DNA of 64,000 nt from Pelobates cultripes (taxonomy: Eukaryota; Chordata; Amphibia; Anura; Pelobatidae): assembly GCA_933207985.1 (NCBI GenBank), contig OW240913.1, positions 330,703,569-330,767,568 of the forward strand, given 5' to 3'. The notes under the pieces are model-generated. The model was given only the letters and a program-made list of their open reading frames with translations, was not told the DNA's origin and made no database searches. The translations under genes and the position numbers were made by a program. Of this stretch, positions 25,401 through 40,200 are shown in pieces. The number at the start of each line of letters is the position of its first letter. Positions within the stretch are counted from its first letter, which is position 1.

Positions 25401-28400
25401 TCTCTTCTAATTCGGCTCTTTGAGATGTTGCAGATATTAGAAATGTCTAGAAAGTGAACATAAATCTAGGGTATGTAATACAGTGCTGTGATAGCTAGTG
25501 CATAGCATTTATACTGCTGAAGAAATTATAATCAACACACGTGATGCATCTGTAACAGAATGACTGCTCTACAAATAACATATGCAAATCAACCACAGAT
25601 GAAATCTTTAGATCCACACAATATGAGTTACTTCCATAATCTTTAAACTTCTTTTTCTTTAGACTATTTTATTTTTAACTGCTACAGATCATGCTGGTGC
25701 ATATATGTTATAAGAAAAGAAAACCAATTCTCAGAGATGCTCTATACGACAATGAACTGATTCTTTGGACTCACTGGATTAATTCAGCTACTCATAAAAT
25801 GTCTAAATGCTTTCTATATCGAATTCTCTTACTTTTATGAAAGTCATGTATAACTGAAAGTTAATACCAATGTGTGCGTAAAAACTCAATAACTCACACT
25901 GCTTTCTTCATTTTGCCTCCGAAGTTTCTCGATCTGCTCATCAATGGCCTTCCTTTCCACTGAGTCCGCCTCTTGAAATGTTTTGATACGATGATCAGCA
26001 TCATGCAGTTTGAGCTGTAAATCACTGCAGCTTTTTGATAGCTCGTTTACCTAGAGGTTATATACGAGTCACAAAACATCTGTTAATAATGCATTAATGC
26101 CTGGGGATTATATACATTTATAAATCGATTGCCAACATTCTAATCAATCAACATAAAAAAGTAGTTGGAGTCTATTCACCAAGGAAGATTAACATATGAA
26201 GTGAGAATATTTGCTAGAACTCTAATCTTAAGGTATTTTAGTAACCAAATAACTTTTTAACCCCCTACCAAGAACTGAAGGCAGTGGATAATATAAACCC
26301 ACCAGATTCCCTACTAAATTTTAGGTATGAAGATATTTCACAATGCTAAATGCAGCCTTATGTTGCTTATCGTGAGAGGGGTTAAATGTGCACACAATTA
26401 TATGTGCCTGCCACTGTAAGGGTAGAAAAGACTTCATACATTCACATACATTTGGTTGACATATTGCTTCCACAATGCATAGGTTACAATGTAGTACCTA
26501 CCAGAAGCAGACATTGTTATTAAATAAATAACATGGAGCTAGGAATACAGAAATGTATGCATAACACTATGGTGTTCTATTTAGAGAACTCTCCCCCACG
26601 GTATGCAGTAAAACTCAAATTTACTTGCTTTAAAGCAGGGGTTCTCAACGTTAGTCCTCAGGACCCCCTACCAGTCCAGGGTTTAGGGATTACCTGGGTG
26701 TGTCTAAGGTGTTTAGAAAAAGAAAAAAAAAAAAACACCTTAGAGTCTAAGGTGTTTTTTTTCCCTTTTTCTAAACACCTGAGACACACCCAGGTAATCC
26801 CCAAATCCTGGACTGGTAGGGGGTCCTGAGGACTAACGTTGAGAACCCCTGCTTTAAAAAGGACACTGCAGACCCTAAAAGCGCTTGGGCTTGCTGAAAA
26901 GCTTTGTGTGTGAAGAGTGTCATCTTTATTTCATTTTGCAAAAGTACAGATTTCAATAGACATTAACCTTGTCACATCCCTGGCTGTCAGACACCCGATC
27001 TTACTTCCTGGTTTGTTTAGGACAGTGGAGTTGAACTCAAGAGGCAGATATTGCCCAGAGCACCAGCCTTACAAAGACTTCTCATTGAGCTGCATTGGGA
27101 GGCTAGTGTGCATGACCAACAAACTGTTGCACTAATCAGCATCTCCTTATGGAGATGCATTGGATTTATGCATCTCTTGTGGAGTATTCAGCATCTCCAA
27201 CATTGGTGCAGCAACTTTTGCAGGACCCAACTCAGGAAGTCCCTTTAGTGGCTGTCCAAGTGAGGCGGACTTTAGCAGCAGCGAAAACACTGCCTTTTGT
27301 CAGTAAAGGTGGTATTTATATTGCTGAGCCTGCAGTGAGAGGCTACATGCCCCAGAACCCCTACATTAAGATGTAGTGATTCTGGTGACTAAATAGTGTC
27401 CCCTTAAGACATAAAGGTGAATCTGTCATCCACAAGTCTTATGTACTAACCTGCATAACGAAGCCTGCAAATACAGAATATAATTCAGTATTTACCTTTT
27501 GGAAAAGATCTTGGTTTTCACACGTAGATTTTTCCAGCTGCATTTTTAAATCTTCGCACAGTGTATTTGAAGTCACTATTGCCTGTTCAAGGGTTCCAAT
27601 GGATGCAGTCATGGCCTGAATCTTAGTTTCCAACTGTTCTATCACTGCCTGAAGAGCCTTTTTCTCATTACTCAAATTTTCTGACTCAACTTCAAACCGT
27701 AAAAGTTCTGATGAATACCGATTTTTCAACTGCCCTGCATTTACCAGTTTTTCTTCAAGAATAAGAAGCTGTTGGGTCTTCTCATCCAATTTTTGTTTGC
27801 ATTCCTCAAGCTCTGAGGTAAGTTTTTCAACAGAGACTTCCAGGTTTTGGTTGTTCAATTGTGCCCTTTCTAACTGATGCAATAAGTCTGTTTTAGTTTG
27901 CTCAATAAGAGAAAGCATTTCAGCTTGTTTATCAGACTCTGTTTGGTATCTCTCATCGGATAGCCTTTTTTGCTCACGCAACTCATTCAACTGTTTCTCA
28001 ATCTCCAGGAATGCTTGCTCCGATACTTCTTTAAAATTCTTCTGTGCCGTTTCCCTTTTTTCCAGTTCTACAATCTTCTCATGACTTTCCATAACTACTT
28101 TTTCTAGGTCCACCACCTTCCTCCTAAAATTATTTGTGTCCTTCTCCAATGCATCTTTATGTGCCTTGAGCTTTTCCATCTCCTCTTTGTTCGCCTCGTT
28201 CTGAAGAATCGCGTCTTCAAAATTCTCTTCTGACATGGTCAACTCTCGCTCTAGATTTTCAATTTTATCTTTAAGATGATCTATATTTCGTTCACGCTCT
28301 TTTAGTTTTTCAATCATATGAAATTTTTTCTTTTCATCAGATTCAATACGAATTTTAAGTTTCTCAATACCAGCATGCAGTAGTCCAGCTTCCTCTTGGG

Positions 28401-31400
28401 CAATATTCAGTCTGTTGGCCATTTCTTGTTTCTCAAGCCGGCAGCATTCTAGAGTTCTAGATATTTTATCTTTTTCATTTAGTGCTGCATGAATTTGAGC
28501 TTGTATATCTTCTAATTGATTCAATAGATGTGCCTTTTCCTGTTGAATTTGGTCTAGTTGGTTTTGTAGCTCTTCAAGTTGAGAATGTTTCCCTTTCTCT
28601 GCCTCTTGAAGGCTAATTAATCCATCTCTTTCCGTAGACAACTGTTCTATGATGGATTTTGCATTCTGAAGCTCCAGTTTCAAAGCATGCATTTCGTTTT
28701 CCAGTTTTTCAACCACATGACATTTTTCCTTTTCATTAGAGTCAATACAAATTTTAAGTTCCTCAATACTCTTATGCAACAGAGCAGTTTCTTCATTGGC
28801 AGAATTAAGTCTGGTGGCTAATTCTTGTTTCTCAAGCAGGCAGCATTCCAAAGCTGAAGATATCTCTCCCTTTTCTTTTAGCAACTCTCTCACCTGAGAC
28901 TGTATCTCTTCAATTTCTTTCACCAGAAGTTCCTTCTCATCTTGTATTTGCCGTGTCCGATTTTGTAGCTCTTCAATGTTTGAATTTTTAGTGTTTTCAG
29001 TTTCATGTAGCCTAATTAGCTCATCTCTTTCTCTGGACAACTGTTCAGTGATGGATTTTTTAGTTTGAAGTTCAACTTTTAACGCTCGCATTTCATCTTC
29101 TAGTATCTTTATAAGTTCTCTGGAATTTGCCTTATTTGCTACAAACTCATCTTCCTTTCTCTGCAACTGATGGTAGAGAACTAAATATTCCGCTTTTTCT
29201 TCATTCACACTATTCAGTTCCTGAAATATTTTATTTTTCTCTTCCAGAGCAACATCAAGACTTTCTTGTAAAGAGGAAAGACGCCTTATATTTTCTGCAT
29301 TTTCATCTTGTAAGTGTTGGCTTTTGGCTTGTAGGGTATCTAGGTCAGCTTCCAGAGATAATGCATGATTCTCAATGTTTGCCCTTTCAGATTTAGTCCT
29401 TCTTAGCTCATTTTCTGTTTGAAGATATTTTTCTTTCCATTCCTCACTCGACATTTCCAAACCTTTACGTATGATGGACAAGTCGGACAACTGAATTTTG
29501 AGCTTCTCTACTGTATTAGACGTGTTATTGTGGTCTTTTTCCAAGTTTTCAACTCTTACAGTTAACTGCTGTTTCTCAGAAGAAAGTAATTCGAGTTTTT
29601 CAAACAAACATGCTCTCTCCTCTTCAAGTTCCTTCACATAATTGTGAAGTTCTAAGCTTGCTGCCTCATTTCCAACACATTCTGATTTCTGCCCGTCAAT
29701 CTTTGCAGTTAGGTCTTTCAGTTCAGCAACCAATGTCTCAATCTTATGCTCCCCATCCTCTGCTCGTTGCAGAAGCTTTAGGTTCTCATTAGAAAATTGC
29801 TGAGCTTGAAGCCTAAGATTTTCTATAACGGTTTGAACTTTCAGAATATCTGGGGAAGCCTCCAAGATCTTAGTAGTTGAAGAGTTAGGGGAACATTTTG
29901 GACTCTCAATTCCAGTGGTCCCCGGATTTTCAGGTGATTTCTCCAAACTGAAAGATGCAAGTTTTACATCCTCTGTGTGTTTGGAATGTAGAGTATTATT
30001 GGATTCTCCAGGACTTTCGCTTGTTTGCAAACTAGTAGTATTTAACGATAAACCTCCTATAGGTAAAACGGTGCATATGCTCTGATTGGTGGCGTCAAAT
30101 GTTTTTGTTAACTGAAAACAAAAGGAACAAGTCAGACAAATAGAGAGAAATGAAATCTTATCTGGACAAAATTTTAACTATAATTTGTCAACTTAAGAAA
30201 ATAAAAACAGAACTGTAATTTTATTTCTAACTTAAAAGCTTTGAAAAACACAAAGTTAGGTCTCAGGAAACTTTCCACCTTTGTAACAAATAAAGAAATG
30301 GTTTGTGTGTCCCTCCATTTGTGTCACATAATTATAATTAACCGAAGAGAATATAATTGTGATTTGATAGGCAGTTTGACAATGTAGAAGTAAAGGGGAT
30401 AAAGGTTACAATGCTACAATTATTTATAATCGTGTTATATTCAACAGTACAGGAATAAATTAAGTGGTCATGTTGCCTGGAGTAACCTTTTAAAGCCGAT
30501 GCTTATAATATATATTTAAAAGGATAAGACTAGAGTGAAGTGGTTGTTCCACTAAAGATGGAAAAATTTGGACATCCACTTCACCAAATGATATCTCTAG
30601 ATAATTACAATAATTGTTAGGTATAACCTTTATTAAGCCGACTTTAGGCAAAACACAAAACAATAAATAATAATAAAAATAAAGTAATAGTGAAACACTC
30701 GTGGGAAAAACACGTGAAGTAAAAAGTGGGTAGATGTAGTTTGGATATCCTCAGTGTATATTGGGGTAATTTAGGTAACTTCACTGAAAACACTAGTAAC
30801 CAGTACAATAAAGTACCGTATGTGTTCAGTCACATATCACAAAATTGCTCCCCCTAAAGTCTACAGGGATCTGAAAATCCCAGCTATACAGAGGTACATC
30901 CACAAAAATTTCCCATAGACTCTAGTATATTATCACAGCATATACTTTCGGTTTAGATAGATAGTATCCATATCCAGTTTTATCTATCATCTACAGATGT
31001 ATCCAAAGTGTTGCAAATAAAGACAGAGTCTAGGAAGAAGCTGAGAGGCACTGTGTATAAAGTGTGTTACTTGGTATTTAGTACTTAGATAAGATGTAGA
31101 TACTCATTACTAAGTGGAGAGGTCACAGGAGGAAAGAGCTTAAATAGATCTAGAAAGGTAGTTAAAGAAAAGTAGTATGTAAGTGTCTCTAAGGATGGAT
31201 TAACTTATATAAATATATAGAGGTTCCCACCCAACAGAATGAATCCCTCCCGGGATCAAAAAGGACACTTAAATGTGCAGAAAATTACTACACTTGCTAA
31301 ATCCAGCTCATGTGTATACTGAACGCTGCTGCTACACAACTCCTATAAATACTACACACTGCTGCTTCAAGGCAGCCTAACACTGAAGATCACTAGCTGA

Positions 31401-34400
31401 ACTGTCTAAATAGGTATAATTGAAGTCCTAGTAGTGCCACTAGCTATGGCTATAACAGAAAAATATCAGCTAGACAGTTCAGCTAGTGATCTTCAGTGTT
31501 AGGCTGCCTTGAAGCAGCAGTGTGTAGTATTTATAGGAGTTGTGTAGCAGCAGCGTTCAGTATACACATGAGCTGGATTTAGCAAGTGTAGTAATTTTCT
31601 GCACATTTAAGTGTCCTTTTTGATCCCGGGAGGGATTCATTCTGTTGGGTGGGAACCTCTATATATTTATATAAGTTAATCCATCCTTAGAGACACTTAC
31701 ATACTACTTTTCTTTAACTACCTTTCTAGATCTATTTAAGCTCTTTCCTCCTGTGACCTCTCCACTTAGTAATGAGTATCTACATCTTATCTAAGTACTA
31801 AATACCAAGTAACACACTTTATACACAGTGCCTCTCAGCTTCTTCCTAGACTCTGTCTTTATTTGCAACACTTTGGATACATCTGTAGATGATAGATAAA
31901 ACTGTATATGGATACTATCTATCTAAACCGAAAGTATATGCTGTGATAATATACTAGAGTCTATGGGAAATTTTTGTGGATGTACCTCTGTATAGCTGGG
32001 ATTTTCAGATCCCTGTAGACTTTAGGGGGAGCAATTTTGTGATATGTGACTGAACACATACGGTACTTTATTGTACTGGTTACTAGTGTTTTCAGTGAAG
32101 TTACCTAAATTACCCCAATATACACTGAGGATATCCAAACTACATCTACCCACTTTTTACTTCACGTGTTTTTCCCACAAGTGTTTCACTATTACTTTAT
32201 TTTTATTATTATTTATTGTTTTGTGTTTTGCCTAAAGTCGGCTTAATAAAGGTTATACCTAACAATTATTGTAATTATCTAGAGATATCATTTGGTGAAG
32301 TGGATGTCCAAATTTTTCCATCTTTAGTGGAACAACCACTTCACTCTAGTCTTATCCTTTTAAATTATTTTGTGGGGTTATGCCCCTTGATATCTCTGTA
32401 ACCCTTCCTTGGAATTAGTGATGTGGATTTTGTCCACCTCTATCTCTTTCCTTTCTTATTCTGTACTTATAATATATACATATTGGTAAAAATCTAATTC
32501 AACAGATACTTACATCATCAACATCAAAAGACAGAAGCGAACGTGCGCTCAAGTCAAGGACCTGCAGCTCCAGCCTTGCAGCTTCAAGTTCAAGTGATAG
32601 ATGCTCCTTCTGTTTCTTCTCTTCGGCCAATTTATTTTCCATTTCATTAGCTTGGTCTTTTAATGTTTGTTGCAGTGCTGCAATTTCTGAACCATACTGT
32701 TTCTTCAAGTCATTTACTTCCGCTTCGTAAATGGCAAGTAATTGTTTTACACCATCTTCATCATTGCTATTCACACTGGCAAGAGAACACAGTTGCTCTT
32801 CAAACGATCTGTTGAAGGTTAGGTCAAACAGTTCATCAGAAACAGATTTCCTGGGCCTGTACCCATCACATTTGCTTTGGTCAGTAAAGAATGTTATTTC
32901 TGAAGCAGTAGCACTTTGCTGATCAGTGATACACTCACTTTGGCCTGGCAAATCAAACTTTTGCATCAACATATCACACAAATCAGTTGTAGGGTCATTT
33001 AAACTCAACCTCTTTGACTTTTTCAATGGGACATCATTTTCCATTTCAAGAGTTGTGGTAGTTGGTTGATAAATGTTTTCAGAATTTAATAAAATAATCT
33101 TAACTTCAGAACATGAGGTTTCTTCATGAAGCTCAGCTTGAGTATTACAAAGATCCATGTCTTTGCTGTTGAATATCAGAGCTTTCACGGATTCAATGTT
33201 CACACCTTCAGTCATATCCACATCACCATCATCATGACCTGCTGAACCATTAGTCTTTTCCGTGTCAATATGCAATTTACTTGTTAATTTTTCCTTTTCT
33301 TCTAGGCTCTCTCTGAATTCTTCTAAGATTTTGTTTCGAGATAATTCTTTGCCTTGCAGATCACAGACTAGCGTGGTTAGTTCTTCATTTGCGATTTGTA
33401 ATTTGCAGTATTTCTCTTTCATCTCTGAGAGTTTCAATTTTAGAGTTTCGTGTTCTTCTGTGTTCTTAATGAAGCTTCTGTTGAGCATAGATTTCGCTTC
33501 TTCAGAAACATGTTCCACATCTACTTCTTGTTTTTTATTACAATTCAGGGCTCCATCACCAAGTTCATTGATTCTTTTATTTTCCGCAGTCAGCCGTTCA
33601 ATGTCTTTTTGATTACAGCTAATTAACGCAGTTAGTGTTTCCCTTTCTATCGACCATGACTCAGAAACCTGATTTAGTGCTTGCAGTTCATCATTGAGCT
33701 CCTTAATAGTTTGACATGCAGAAAGCATGTCAGTGTCCTTAAGTCTTAATTTCTCTGATAAGCTGTTAATGGCTTCATCTTTCTCCTTAATAGTAGAAGC
33801 CAGTGATTCAATATCAATTTGTTTAGATGAAATTTCATTTTGTAAGCTTTGTACTTGGCTTCTAGACTCTGCTACAAATCGTTCATGCGTGTCTTCGAAT
33901 TCCACCAGACTAATTTTAGTGCCCACTTGAGTTTTTAGCAGTTCATCATGCTGTCGGCGCAATTCAGCGTTCTGCAGCTTTTCATTCTGTAATATGTTCT
34001 CTAATAAAGACATTTGGTCCTGGCAAGGATGTGATTTATGTTCTTCAATTTGCCCCTTAAGTTCAGTTATTTCTTGCACTAATTTTTCGGTTTCATTCCT
34101 TAATTTCTGACTTTCCACTTCCTGTTTTTGGCAAAGATCATTGTACGCAGCTTTCTGCATCTCAAAATCAGCCATTTTGGTATTCACAAGCTCTTGTAAA
34201 GCTTTAATCTGAATATTTAAATTTGTTTTGTCATTTTCCAGTGAGTGTATTTTATCTACATGTGTCTGAACCACACCTTTCAGTTCGCTAATCTTACTCA
34301 ACATATCTTCCATTTCTCTGGAATGTTGATTAGTTGTTTTTTCTTGCTCGTTTTTCCAATTAGAAAGTGAAGTATTTGCATTGAGCAAGTCTTTGCATTC

Positions 34401-37187
34401 CTTTTCTTTACAGTCGGTTAAATGTTTCAGAGTTGTAGATTCTTTTGCCAAGTTTTCTAGAGTAACCTTCATCTCTTCAATATCCTGATCTCTCTTCTTT
34501 AACAATTCTTGGGTGAAATCTCTCTCTTTTTCCAGATTTAAAATAGTGCTTTTTGTGCTCTGAAGACTAACCGAACCTTCATCTTGCAATTTTTCATGGA
34601 CCAATTTCAATTCTGCTTCTATGATAACATTTTTATCTTTGAAAAAGAGAAAAGAAAATGTTAAGAACAAACCACATTTATATGTATGTATATTTTTAGA
34701 GTGTTATAGCTATTTAAAGTGTCTAAATCTCCCCTATATTCATTAAGGTAGGTGTAAAAACATCATATATTATACACAGTAGCTATACATTTTTGCACTA
34801 GAAGCACCACATACCTAATCATTCATCAGTATAGAGGACTGAAACGTGCATTTTTTGAAGTGCCAAACACTTGTTCGTGATGTGCATGCGTACTAGCTGT
34901 TCATTTACTGAATGGTTGCTGGGCAGATATCTGCAGCCCTGACCAACAGAACTTTGAGATGGCCACCAAAGAGCAGGGTCAAGACAAAAGACGCACTGAA
35001 AAGAAGTATTTACTTTATATGTACGCATTACAAAATAATACACATTTAGGCCACAATATGTGTCATTTTTTACTTTAAATAATAAAAATGAGTATTCCTT
35101 TCCTTTAAAAACATTTACAAATCTGTATAACCTAAATAGGCAGGGATAATCGCTTGCGCACCATGAATGTTAGGACAGATCCCCAGATGTTTTAGATCTA
35201 CAATATTTGGGGATATAACTTATCAGCGCTCCTGATGCATTTCTTACATTTTAAAATGGTACCAGACTGTCTTGGTAGCATGCAGACATAGATTTAGAAG
35301 CCAACATGCAAAAAGTTGGATATTGCTAGATCTTTCAACATTCCCTTCCTACTACTGCTATGTGAATCAAGCAACACTTATTATAAGTTACTCACTTTTT
35401 AATTCCTCTACAAATGTCTGATTTTGTCTTAAAGTTTGATTGGCTGTTCTGAGGTCCTCCTCTAGTTTCAGATATTCTCTGCATTTCTGGTCATACTGAC
35501 ATTTGATGGCATTTTGTTCAGACTTTGCTTCCTAAAAATACATAAAAACAATTGGAAGAGTTTATAAAATGAAGTTAAAAAAAAGATACTGTGCAAGTTT
35601 GGTTATTAAAACACAGGGTTAGTCACTAAAGGGAGAATTCAAAGTGAAACTAAAAGGCCAAAGTAGTTAAACGGGAAACAGCTAAATTAGAAAATATTTC
35701 TGGTTTGGCTATTTTGCCCTTAAATGGATTCTCTATTGCCAGGAAAACAAACCCGTTTTCCTGGCACTGCAGAATCCGGGAGTACCCCCTCCCTCCATCA
35801 CATGTCGCTTGGCGCTGGCTAAATGGGGTCTTTTAGATTTCAAGGCCCCCCTTTTATTATATATAATTTATATATTTTTTTTTTTGTTTAAGATGAAGTA
35901 GTCAAGCTGGTTATAGTGTTCTTTTAATCACCCCTTTCACACAATTATCGAAAATTTTCACAATTACCATAACCCATTTTCTAACTTCTTCCAAAACAAA
36001 TTCATCAAAAATGTGTTTGGTTTGAAAGCAGAATAAGCAGTTCGTACACTAATTCTCTGTATACAGTAATAGCCATTCCCCTAAATTTATATGAACATTC
36101 CGACTTGTCTGTAACCTGCAAGGTGATTCACCATAAATATCATGTCTTGTGGTACAAGGAATAACAAACTGGTGTTAAGCAAATCTGTCCACTACAGGAA
36201 ATGTGCAAGAGAGGTTTCGGAACATGGTTATGTGCACAGTAATTTGTAAAATATAAATCTGCAGAAATTATAGTCTTGTAGCAGTTTACAGCAGATGGCC
36301 TTGGCAAAACATCACTGGAGATGAGCTTTAAATTTTCAGAGGCAATGGAGGTGGCAGATGGACATAGATCATAAATGCCATACAGAGAAAAGGCAAGGCT
36401 TGGGAAGCAAGAAAATGAAGTCGTATTGGTGAATGCAGAGACTTGGCAATGAATGCAGCTACCCATGTATAGTGCTTAGACTAGGAAGCGCTATTTGTCG
36501 ATAGTTACAGTTTTATACACATGTATATTGTGGGAAGCAAAAAGGTTTGGTTGTCAGTTTTAAACAGATATCACCATTCACAGCATTTTATTATTACTCA
36601 AACACAGTATAAATTATTGTGATACACACACATTAAATTAAAATGTCAAATTTCACAGTTTCAGATACTGAGTGTGGTTTACTTTCATAATTGCTAGTGT
36701 ATATTGCTTCCTTTTGGTTAACCCTAGATTACAAATAAGATCAATAGGTCAGCAGTTCTGGAGCATGGAATGTTCTGCACCCAGGCACCTTAGGTAACAT
36801 GCAGCAACAGCATATTCTACTTAACTACATTGAGGTAGTTTTAAGGTGCAATATCTTTATGATAGAAGCACCACTGAATGACACTTATTTTATTTATGGC
36901 TTGCGCCTTATACACTTATATGGTCACGGGCTACAGCCAGCAGTGTTGTGGGCATATCTAACATATTCCACCAACAACTGGTGATTCGCACAATCAGAAA
37001 TTCAAAATAGGAAGATAAATAGAATATCAAGGCAACAGCTACCATTGGAAGTCACAAGAGAGGGGTGGGGGTGTGGGAGGTAATAACTAGAGTTATAGCA
37101 CTTATCTCCTCTGGTGTTTCTTTTCTATCTCCTTACTTGATACAATAACTAATTAGGAAAGGAATATAAATATAAATATAAATATAA

Positions 37188-37218
<31 letters not shown>

Positions 37219-40200
37219 AATAAAATGGATGGGGAGGAATATTAATGATGACAAGAAACCGAGGCTAAAAGTAAGAAGCATCATGTGTACCATATAAGCC
37301 AGGTATATGACTGAAATGGGGGGGGGGAGAAATTCAAAGAATAAGAATTTGACACATTTACCGGAGTTAAGGAATTACACACAAGCTATATGTAAAAGGA
37401 AACAACATTCCAAAAAAAAAAAAAAGTAAAAAATGTACAAAACCTGGCAAATATTTATTTAAAGACTATTATTATTTTATTTATTCCTGAGTATGGAGCA
37501 GTCTGTTAAAGGAGTGTTAGCACATTAGGCACTTGACTTGTTATTGTCAACATAATTTAATCCAGGGCTTAAAAGTCCTACCTCACTAGCCAGGTCTTGC
37601 AATGTACTAGCCACTACAAACCTGGAAGGTTTATAGCATAACTCATATGGAGTGAATTTCAACACACCAATGGCTGCCTAGTGCATTGACATTGCAATAT
37701 TTAGTGTTTATGGAAATTTTAAACGAAAAATAAATCAACAATAATATAAATGTTGGTTAGCACAGGGTATAGATTAAATTGGATTACCTACAGGAAACCC
37801 CCATTCTTGTATGGGGATTTTATTGGCATTAACCATTAGTTTTTTTTCTTATTCTATAGTTACCTCAACGTTTTTCTTAAAATCACTTTCATTTTTCTGG
37901 CAGGTATGTAATGCTTGTTCTGATCTGCAGAGTTTCTGCTTTAGTTCCTCTATTTCCACTTCCAAACTTATTTTCAAATGATTCACCTAAACATAAATAG
38001 AGTATTCATTGAAAACAGCAATTCTTATAACAGCAGATGTTGAACAGTGAAGAAGACAAGACATTGTAGGCTTTCATTTAAATAAATAAAATAAACATTC
38101 AATTCGTGGTTTTCCCAATTCTAAAAATAATTAACTCACTGATTAGATTAGGCAACTCCTTCCATTAGTTGCTTAACAACTACTCCCTTGAATCGGAACC
38201 AGCCTTTGATGGATGTGAACATGACCGTAAAATATTGAGACTTGCAAAGTAATTAAGGGAACACTGTAGGGTCAGGAATACACACATGTATTCCTGACCG
38301 TATAATGTTAAACTAACTAGTTACCGCACCCCCCCCCCCGCCTCCTTTTTAAAGCTAGCAAAAACTCACCTTACTTCCAGCGTTGCACGGGTCCTCCAGC
38401 ACTAGGCCAATCATAATGGGAAAGCATTGGATCAATGGATCTCTATGAGGAAAGTTTAGCGTCTCCATGCAAAGTGTAGAGACGCTGAGCGTAATTCCTC
38501 AGAAAGCACCTCTAGTGACCATCTGAGGAGTGGCCACTAAAAGTGTCACACATCAGCTTCATTAGTAAAGTGAGTAGGGATTGTTTGAAGGAAATGAGCC
38601 AGAAAACACAGTGTCCTCCTCTGCACTTCAGAAGAGTCATTCGCAGTGAAAAAGTTAATTCAACACCAATTATGCTAATCTGCATGGTGGTTTACAAATT
38701 ACTATACATATCAATATGGTGTCTATTTACTATATGTGGTGATATCCAGGGACGGCCTTAGGCCTTTAGGCGCCCTGTGCGAAATATCTTCGCAGCGCCC
38801 CCTCTCCCCTGTCATCCATGTATAGAAGTGTAGTGATTGTATAGGGGATTTATTAAATTAAATGATTTAAAAATAAATATTCATTAGACACATACACACA
38901 CACAGTTAGAAGCAGACAATTACAAGCACACACAGGTACAGGTACAGATATACAGCCACACATACACACCCCGTTACATGCAGACACACACACCTTCCTG
39001 CTTCCCATGCAGCAATTAACCGGCACTTCTAGCTAGCCCCCCTCCCCCACCGTCATTTAGCCCCACCGTCATTTAGCCCCGCCCCCAAGTTTTTTGTTTG
39101 TTTGTTTTTGTTTTTTATCCCGGGTGGAGAATAATGGAATCCTCCACCCGGGTAGCCAGCAATGTGTGAGTTGTGTAGGCCGCAGGGCGCCCCCTGCTCC
39201 ATGGCGCACACCCCTAAGGCCGGCCTTGGTGATATCTCTTTCATAGGTAGTAACATAGTACTTTGGCAAATTTTAATTGAACGTCAAAAGTGTGAGGACA
39301 TTTTAGTTACACGTTTTTAGAGGATGACTGTTAAATAACTTGTCTATGATATACTTGGTAAAAAGAGTGTGTATGAGTGTTTTGCATAAAATCTTTGCAT
39401 TTGGCAAATATCTTACTTTGTCGAGTTCTGCCTGCATTGCATTAAACTGATTTTTAGCTTGCTGGGTCTCCTGGCTCAGTTTTGTTTTCATCTGGTTCAG
39501 CTGTTGTTCCATACTTTGAAGGGAATTTTGTTGACGCACAAGGTCCTAAAAAAAAATAAAAAAAAAAAAAATAATATCAAATACAAATTGTACACGATTG
39601 ACAACTGCCTTTCACCATTATTAATTGTTTCAGAACTAAAATAAACCATAAAAACTAAACAAGATCTCCCATTAAAGGAACACTCCCAAGTATCATCATT
39701 AGTACTATAGCTCAAGATCTCTATCTATGTACACACACAAATAAGAGTTTAGCTTCTAATATTTGGCATAGGTGCAAGGGATATTTATAAAACCGAACCT
39801 AGAGTAATATTACTGAAGACAACTGTATTGCTCTGTAATAATTTGAGTCCACGCAAATTAGTGGTAAAGTAGTAGTGGAGACAGAAAATCTTACATACAC
39901 GAGTCAGACTTTACAGGACTCATCATTAACTTGTCCTGGTTATTTTGTAAACTATTGCTCTCTTTCTGCAGCTCTCCAAAGACTTTGCAATTATGCCGAC
40001 AGTGTGTTAAAGGGGCCTTCTGTAGTGGTTGTGGTGAAAAAGATTCCCCAAGCACTGTAACTGGATAAAAATTCACACTGCTTGCGAGTTTCAGTGTATG
40101 CTCTCAGACTATGAATGCTCTGAAAAGTTGCACAAAACTGAAAGATGAGAACTTCTGTACCTCGATACAACTAAAGAGGATGGACCAAGGGGAACCCAGT

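Noticed and set aside
29127..29792. Plus-strand open frames opposite CENPF exon 13
   Set aside because: Antisense shadows.
32731..33930. Plus-strand open frames opposite CENPF exon 12
   Set aside because: Antisense shadows of a real coiled-coil exon.
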